A stretch of 11,600 nucleotides of DNA, taken from assembly GCA_934511545.1 (NCBI GenBank), contig CAKSWM010000023.1, positions 1 to 11,600 of the forward strand, in the 5' to 3' direction. Source of the DNA: an uncultured Oscillospiraceae bacterium (GTDB lineage Bacteria > Bacillota > Clostridia > Oscillospirales > Oscillospiraceae). Below, piece by piece: positions 7,697 through 11,600 of the stretch; the stretch's first letter is position 1; every line of letters starts with the position of its first letter. Made by a program: the position numbers and the translations under genes. The notes beneath the pieces were generated by a model. It saw only the letters and a list, made by a program, of their open reading frames with translations. It was not told the DNA's origin and searched no databases.

Positions 7697-8487
7697 GCAA
7701 AACTTTTTTCATTGACCTGGCAAAATGCACGGACTGCAACAACTGCTTCATGTCGTGCAAGGACGAGCATTGCGGAAACGAGTTTCCCGGCTATGTCGGG
7801 GAACAGCCTCTGCACGGCCACAGGTGGATAGAGATACTCTACCGAGAGCGCGGCACGTTCCCGCGTCTGGATATAACGTATTTTCCGCGTCCCTGTATGC
7901 ATTGCGCTGAGCCTGCCTGCAAGACCGACGACGCGGTCTACATCCGCGAGGACGGGCTTGTCATGATAGATCCCGAAAAGGCAAAGGGCCGCCGCGACAT
8001 TGTCGATAAATGCCCGTATAAGGCGATATACTGGAATGAGGAACTTGGCGTTCCGCAGAAATGCACGGGCTGCGCACATCTGCTGGACGAGGGCTGGCCA
8101 GAGCCGAGGTGCGTTGACGATTGTCCGACTCTGGCGCTTACATGGCGCGATGAGTCCGAGGCTGAAAAGGAAGAGGGGTGGCAGGTGTTTGAACCGGAGC
8201 ATGGCACCCGTCCGCGCGTGTTCTATAAAAACCTGCACCGCTATCTCAAGGACTTCATAACCGGAAGCGCGGACAGAAACGGAGACTGTCTGGCGGGCGC
8301 GAAGGCGGAGCTTTTCCGGGACGGAGAAAAGCTTGCCGAAGCGGTAACCAATATGTTCGGTGAATTCAAGTTTGACGGTCTCGAAAAAGGCGTTAATTAC
8401 AAGATAGTTCTCTCATTTGGAGATGCAAAGACGGAGTGTGAGCTTCTGCTTGAGACATCGACCGATCTCGGCGTTATTTCTTTGTAA
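7693..8487 (+). CDS. bthL: Fe-S small subunit of the transhydroxylase-like enzyme, with C-terminal beta domain
   Basis: This 264-residue electron-transfer subunit has Cys at 12, 15, 18 and 22 (motif I); 68, 71 and 76 (motif II, fourth Cys lost); 107 (the only Cys left of motif III, in a CPYKAI context); and 124, 127, 140 and 144 (motif IV). That makes 12 ligands, enough for three [4Fe-4S] clusters instead of the four of DmsB-type subunits. The pattern removes exactly one cluster site and matches the three-cluster small subunit of the P. acidigallici transhydroxylase (about 274 residues). Residues from about 190 to the end (GDCLAGAKAELF, then FGEFKFDGL) look like a Cna-B/transthyretin-type beta sandwich, also a known feature of that subunit. 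No Tat or Sec signal is present. The ATG overlaps the stop of the large subunit, and the ribosome site GAGGGAG lies inside that gene, giving tight coupling for complex assembly. A catechol dehydroxylase subunit is the main alternative. Confidence 0.86.
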   Translation: MSKTFFIDLAKCTDCNNCFMSCKDEHCGNEFPGYVGEQPLHGHRWIEILYRERGTFPRLDITYFPRPCMHCAEPACKTDDAVYIREDGLVMIDPEKAKGRRDIVDKCPYKAIYWNEELGVPQKCTGCAHLLDEGWPEPRCVDDCPTLALTWRDESEAEKEEGWQVFEPEHGTRPRVFYKNLHRYLKDFITGSADRNGDCLAGAKAELFRDGEKLAEAVTNMFGEFKFDGLEKGVNYKIVLSFGDAKTECELLLETSTDLGVISL

Positions 8488-8501
8488 AGAAGAAACAGGA
8501 A

Positions 8502-8553
8502 TATAAACCAAAAGCTCCCGCTGAAATTAATCAGCGGGAGCTTTTGGTTTATA
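8502..8553. terminator. Bidirectional terminator between convergent genes
   Basis: A perfect 23-bp stem (8502-8524 with 8531-8553) with a six-base AATTAA loop lies between the plus-strand Fe-S subunit stop (8487) and the minus-strand aminotransferase stop (8559). The outer arms are A/T-rich (AAACCAAAAG, CTTTTGGTTT), suiting termination in both directions. Confidence 0.92.
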
Positions 8554-8558
8554 CGGTT

Positions 8559-9848
8559 TTATTCGCTGTCGTTTGCAAGCAGAACTTCGAGAGCCGCAAT
8601 TTTCTGGCAAATGCAGAAAACATTCATGCTCATATAAAGCTGCTCGGTCGAGGGATAGGACGGCGCGATACGGATATTCGAGTCGTTGGGGTCGATGCCG
8701 TAGGGGAAGGCCGCTCCGGAATCCGTCAGCTTGACGCCGGCCGCGGCGCACAGCTCAACGCAGCGCTTGGAGGTCCCGGGAAGTCCCTCAAAGCTGATGA
8801 AATATCCGCCGTTGGGGTTGGTCCAGCTGCCGATCTCCGTACCGCCGAGGCCGCTTTCAAGCGCAGCGAGGGCGCAGTCGAACTTGGGACGGAGATGGTT
8901 TGCGTGCTTTTTCATATGCTCCATCAGTCCGGCAACGGAACCGAAATACTTGATGTGGCGGAGCTGATTGATCTTGTCATAGCCGATCGTTTGAACGCCC
9001 ATCTGTTTGAGGAGAAAGTCGATGTTGTTCTTGCTGGCGACAAACGCGGCGACACCGGCGCCGGAAAAGGTGATCTTGCTGGTGGATATGAACTCATAAA
9101 CCATATCCTCGCTGCCGTATTTTTTGCAGGCGTCGAAGATATTCAGAAGATAGTCGTCATTTTCGCGGAAGCCGTGAACAAAATAGGCGTTGTCCCAGAA
9201 TATGCGGAAATCATCGGCCACGGGCTTGAGAGCGGCAAAGGCTTCTACCGTTTCGGGGGAATATGTGTATCCCTGCGGGTTGGAGTATTTGGGCACGCAC
9301 CAGACGCCCTTTACCGCGGCGTCACCTTCGACATACTGGCGAATGAGCTCCATGTCAGGGCCGGCGGGGGTCATCGGAATGTTTATCATTTCTATGCCGA
9401 ACTCCTGGGTGATACGAAAATGGCGGTCATATCCGGGGACAGGGCAGAGAAATTTGACAGCATCCTGCTGTCCCCAGGGCTTGCTGCCTCCGTAAACACC
9501 GAGGACAAATGCTTTTATTACCATGTCGTACATCAGATTAAGGCTGGACTGTCCACCCATGATGACGTTTTCCATCTTGACGCCGAGAAGCTCCGCAAAG
9601 AACTCCTTTGCCTCGTCAACTCCGGCCAGCTCGCCGTAGTTGCGCACGTCGGTGCCCTTGCGGGTGTATATGAGATCATATGGGTTCTGACGCAGCATAT
9701 CCATGCTCAGATTGAGCTGAGCGGGGTCCGGCTTTCCTCTTGACATATCCAGCTTGTGGCCAGCCTTGACCTCTTTATCATAAAGCTCACGAAGAACCGC
9801 AAGCTCATGCTTTTTTTCGGAAGCGGTCATTTTGAGATAGCTTTTCAT
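8559..9848 (-). CDS. PLP-dependent aspartate aminotransferase, PF12897 type
   Basis: This 429-residue cytoplasmic fold-type I aminotransferase likely interconverts aspartate and 2-oxoglutarate with oxaloacetate and glutamate. The Schiff-base lysine is K258 in STSKITFSGAG. The PLP-contacting Asn is in KYSNPQG (N190), an Asp-x-Ala-Tyr motif lies at D219-Y222, and the carboxylate-binding Arg is R393 in NIRIAPSYP. The N-terminal SRGKPDPAQLNLS and the long length put it in the subgroup typified by Corynebacterium AspT rather than the classical AspC or AspB. The ATG at 9848 has only a weak ribosome site (TTGGACT at a long distance). A second in-frame ATG six codons on has none, so 9848 is kept. It is transcribed alone from its own promoter and converges on the molybdoenzyme operon. 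Substrate range beyond aspartate cannot be read from the sequence. Confidence 0.9.
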   Translation of the reverse strand: MKSYLKMTASEKKHELAVLRELYDKEVKAGHKLDMSRGKPDPAQLNLSMDMLRQNPYDLIYTRKGTDVRNYGELAGVDEAKEFFAELLGVKMENVIMGGQSSLNLMYDMVIKAFVLGVYGGSKPWGQQDAVKFLCPVPGYDRHFRITQEFGIEMINIPMTPAGPDMELIRQYVEGDAAVKGVWCVPKYSNPQGYTYSPETVEAFAALKPVADDFRIFWDNAYFVHGFRENDDYLLNIFDACKKYGSEDMVYEFISTSKITFSGAGVAAFVASKNNIDFLLKQMGVQTIGYDKINQLRHIKYFGSVAGLMEHMKKHANHLRPKFDCALAALESGLGGTEIGSWTNPNGGYFISFEGLPGTSKRCVELCAAAGVKLTDSGAAFPYGIDPNDSNIRIAPSYPSTEQLYMSMNVFCICQKIAALEVLLANDSE

Positions 9849-9883
9849 ATAATATCAGTCCAATCAACATAAATATGTATAAC

Positions 9884-9912
9884 ATTATAATGACTGAGAC
9901 GAAAAAATGCAA
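9884..9912 (-). promoter_or_regulatory. Promoter of the aspartate aminotransferase gene
   Basis: On the minus strand, TTGCAT (9907-9912) and a perfect TATAAT (9884-9889) are spaced by 17 bases, with about 30 bases of leader before the ATG. The -35 lies inside one arm of a TGCAAGT/ACTTGCA inverted repeat. Confidence 0.75.
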
Positions 9913-9992
9913 GTGAAAATAATCGAACTTGCAATCATTCTCCAAAATGCCCAAAGTATAATTAAAATAGAGCGAAAAACTGCAAGTTTTTC
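9908..9992. repeat. TGCAAGT repeats upstream of the aminotransferase promoter
   Basis: TGCAAGT occurs at 9908-9914, inverted at 9927-9933 and again direct at 9981-9987. The last copy lies within a perfect 8-bp hairpin GAAAAACT/AGTTTTTC (9974-9981 with 9985-9992). The first copy overlaps the -35 element. They could be binding sites for a regulator. The hairpin could also end transcription of the radical SAM gene, though it is small and AT-rich. Confidence 0.4.
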
Positions 9993-10053
9993 TGCGGGTA
10001 ATGGTCCAAGCTCCGCGTGTATGGCGCAAGCAGGACCGGCGCGGCCCCGGATG

Positions 10054-10941
10054 TCATACGCCGGTACAGTCAAATTCGGGCAGCATCTCCTCGGTCGCGG
10101 AGCCGGGCTCCTGTGTGTAACCGAAATCGAGACCGCAAAGCTCCATGTAGCTGACTGCGGCGTCATAGTCGAGCGGGGAGACGTGCTTCTGGAGTGCGGG
10201 AAAGGCCTCGAGCCCGCCGGAGGGAGGCGTGTACTGGCTCATGAGGCTGAACATGACGCTCCCCCGCGGAAAGGTCTCCGACACCCAGTCGATAACGCCA
10301 AGCGTGTTGTCAAGAGCGTCGGGCAGCATGAGGTGGCGTATGATAACTCCACTACGGATAAGTCCTTCGGAATCAAACCGGCAGGGCCCGACCTGGCGGA
10401 ACATCTCCATGATCGCGTTCTTTGCCCTCTCCGGATAATCCGGCGCAAGGGAATAGCGCGCGGCAAGTCCGGCGTCGGAATATTTCATGTCCGGAAGATA
10501 TACGGAGACGCTGCCATCGAGCCGGTGCAGCGTTTCGGGCTTTTCATAGGCGGAACTGTTCCAGACAATGGGAATACCGGCGGTAAAGCCCTCCAGCGCA
10601 CGCAGAATGGCCCCGCTGAAATGGCTGGGGGTCACGAGATTTATATTGTGAACGCCGCGAGTGCACAGTCGGTACATGATTTCGCGCAGCTCCGCGTCGG
10701 AGACGGTTTTTCCGATGTCTGTACCGCGGCTTATCTCATGGTTCTGACAAAAAACACAGCGAAGATTGCAGCCAGAGAAGAATATCGCGCCGCTTCCGCG
10801 GCTTCCGCTGATGCAGGGCTCCTCGCCGAAATGGGGCGCGGCGCGGCAGACGACGGCGTTTTCCGGACTGCGGCAAAAACCGGCGGCACCGGCCTCGCGG
10901 TCTGCGCCGCATTCACGCGGACATAGATTACAGGAATGCAA
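10054..10941 (-). CDS. Radical SAM protein, PflX-like (COG1313 type)
   Basis: This protein of about 295 residues resembles activating enzymes of pyruvate formate-lyase but belongs to the poorly characterised PflX group. The radical SAM cluster motif is in FFSGCNLRCVFCQN (Cys-x3-Cys-x2-Cys; C58, C62, C65 from the TTG start). The N-terminus carries a further cysteine set, CNLCPREC then GFC, typical of this group and possibly metal binding. A SAM-binding NLVTPSHF block and an LPDMKYSD block follow. No glycyl radical enzyme is nearby, so the target is unknown. A GTG at 10950 is also in frame, but it lies inside a 9-base perfect match to the anti-Shine-Dalgarno sequence (GAGGTGATC, 10945-10953). 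I therefore prefer TTG at 10941, which sits at proper spacing. The terminator of the upstream gene ends directly at this ribosome site. Confidence 0.85.
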   Translation of the reverse strand: MHSCNLCPRECGADREAGAAGFCRSPENAVVCRAAPHFGEEPCISGSRGSGAIFFSGCNLRCVFCQNHEISRGTDIGKTVSDAELREIMYRLCTRGVHNINLVTPSHFSGAILRALEGFTAGIPIVWNSSAYEKPETLHRLDGSVSVYLPDMKYSDAGLAARYSLAPDYPERAKNAIMEMFRQVGPCRFDSEGLIRSGVIIRHLMLPDALDNTLGVIDWVSETFPRGSVMFSLMSQYTPPSGGLEAFPALQKHVSPLDYDAAVSYMELCGLDFGYTQEPGSATEEMLPEFDCTGV

Positions 10942-10944
10942 AGT

Positions 10945-10953
10945 GATCACCTC
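10945..10953 (-). promoter_or_regulatory. Ribosome binding site that decides the start of the radical SAM gene
   Basis: GAGGTGATC on the minus strand is complementary to the conserved 16S rRNA 3' tail (GATCACCTC). It contains the in-frame GTG, which has no other ribosome site, and is followed at normal spacing by the in-frame TTG at 10941. Confidence 0.65.
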
Positions 10954-10988
10954 AAAAAAACGAAGCCGGCCTGCATTGGCCGGCTTCG
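10954..10988 (-). terminator. Terminator of the four-helix membrane protein gene
   Basis: On the minus strand, a perfect 11-bp stem (10978-10988 with 10961-10971) with a six-base loop is followed by seven T residues (10954-10960). It lies between the membrane protein gene and the radical SAM gene, with the latter's ribosome site starting immediately after the T-run. It may act as an attenuator for that gene. Confidence 0.9.
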
Positions 10989-11017
10989 GAACAGTTGTTA
11001 TTTATGCGGAAATGCGA

Positions 11018-11518
11018 TCAGCTCCACGCGTCGAGATCCATATATTCGGATTCGGGTCTGGTCACAAGTTCTTTTATGTAGAGGAAAATGTTGAAAAGAA
11101 CTGCCAGCGTGGTGATCATGATGATTATGAGCTGAACATAATAGGCAAAGGTGTTGCCAAGCAGGATGAACTTGCTGGAAAAGTATCCGACAAGACCCCA
11201 GATGCACCAGACAAGAGGGAAAAGCTGGGTAGCGATGCCCTTTTTGGTCGGCAGGGTGATGATGCTGATGATGCCGACAACAAGCAGACCGAGAACAACG
11301 TTAAGCTCCTTGATTCTCAGGAACTTGACGCCCATCAGGTCCTCCATCTGCTCAAAAGAGCCGGGAAAGCCGAGATAACCCCAGATAGAGATAACGTCTT
11401 TATCTCCGCCGGTGTAGTTAAAGTAGGGAAGTGCAAATGTGACCAGGAGCAGCAGCATGAGTCCCGCAGTGACCCAATTGAGAATACGGGAGAGCTTAAT
11501 AATAAGATCTCTGTTCAT
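11018..11518 (-). CDS. Unknown four-helix membrane protein
   Basis: This 166-residue integral membrane protein is not one I can assign to a family. Four hydrophobic segments lie at about residues 12-31, 71-90, 97-118 and 122-147. A roughly 40-residue loop after the first segment (YFNYTGGDKDVISIWGYLG) is probably outside the cell, and the C-terminus is short and acidic. With both ends predicted on the same side, Lys/Arg at the N-terminus (NRDLIIKLSR) suggests they are cytoplasmic. No signal peptide cleavage site, enzyme motif or metal-binding cluster is visible. The ATG follows an ideal AAGGAGG ribosome site at good spacing. It is followed by a strong terminator, so it is either alone or the last gene of a unit beginning to the right of the window. 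No clear promoter could be found in the remaining 80 bases (11519-11600). Confidence 0.75.
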   Translation of the reverse strand: MNRDLIIKLSRILNWVTAGLMLLLLVTFALPYFNYTGGDKDVISIWGYLGFPGSFEQMEDLMGVKFLRIKELNVVLGLLVVGIISIITLPTKKGIATQLFPLVWCIWGLVGYFSSKFILLGNTFAYYVQLIIIMITTLAVLFNIFLYIKELVTRPESEYMDLDAWS

Positions 11519-11600
11519 TCGGTGTAGACCTCCTTGAATTCGGCAAAACAGCTAAAAATAATATCGCTGAAACAAAGTTTACCATAGTCGTTCACAAAAT

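Noticed and set aside
7525..8238. A 237-codon minus-strand frame over the junction of the two molybdoenzyme genes
   Set aside because: It spans two coupled real genes on the opposite strand and has no motif or promoter.
8544..9743. A 399-codon open frame on the plus strand opposite the aminotransferase
   Set aside because: It mirrors the codon pattern of the minus-strand gene, which has full PLP-enzyme motifs. It has no recognisable domain of its own.
9805..9872. Short minus-strand upstream frame of about 21 codons overlapping the aminotransferase start
   Set aside because: It has no ribosome binding site and ends inside the aminotransferase in another frame, so a regulatory leader peptide is not supported.
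9907..10926. A 339-codon open frame on the plus strand opposite the radical SAM gene
   Set aside because: The minus strand encodes clear radical SAM motifs; the plus frame shows no family signature.
10766..11527. A 253-codon plus-strand frame crossing the radical SAM start, the terminator and the membrane protein gene
   Set aside because: It runs through a strong terminator hairpin and both opposite-strand genes. Its predicted protein is low-complexity and unlike any family I know.

Overview
The window looks like chromosomal DNA from an anaerobic, fairly GC-rich member of the Clostridia, probably an Oscillospirales-like gut or sediment bacterium. This is inferred from strong AGGAGG-type ribosome binding sites, sigma-A style promoters, a U32/DUF3656 protein, a DUF4358-DHHW surface pair and a cytoplasmic molybdenum oxidoreductase. 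No rRNA, tRNA, CRISPR array, insertion sequence or phage gene was seen.

Layout. (1) 1-557, minus: the N-terminal part of a glyceraldehyde-3-phosphate dehydrogenase running off the left edge, with a clear promoter. (2) 813-3161, minus: a two-gene unit of a U32/DUF3656 Fe-S protein (RNA-hydroxylation type) and a small CPHC thioredoxin-fold protein, ending in tandem hairpins. (3) 3162-3445: a divergent promoter region. (4) 3446-5003, plus: a DUF4358 lipoprotein overlapping a DHHW membrane-anchored SGNH-like protein, ending in a 19-bp terminator. (5) 5180-8487, plus: a self-contained two-gene operon, with a near-consensus promoter and a 23-bp terminator, for a pyrogallol-phloroglucinol-transhydroxylase-like enzyme (Mo large subunit plus Fe-S small subunit). 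(6) 8559-9848, minus: an aspartate aminotransferase of the PF12897 type. (7) 10054-10941, minus: a PflX-like radical SAM protein. (8) 11018-11518, minus: an unknown four-helix membrane protein whose terminator directly abuts the ribosome binding site of the radical SAM gene.

The most interesting part is the molybdoenzyme operon. The large subunit has no N-terminal Fe-S cysteines and no Tat signal. It carries His, Tyr, Asp, Ser and Tyr residues at a constant offset from the residues I recall for the Pelobacter acidigallici transhydroxylase active site. The small subunit has the 12-cysteine, three-cluster pattern and a C-terminal beta-sandwich-like extension, both typical of that enzyme. The likely role is anaerobic polyphenol chemistry: hydroxyl transfer on pyrogallol, or reductive dehydroxylation of a related catechol. 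The substrate cannot be read from the window, and no partner such as phloroglucinol reductase or gallate decarboxylase is encoded here.
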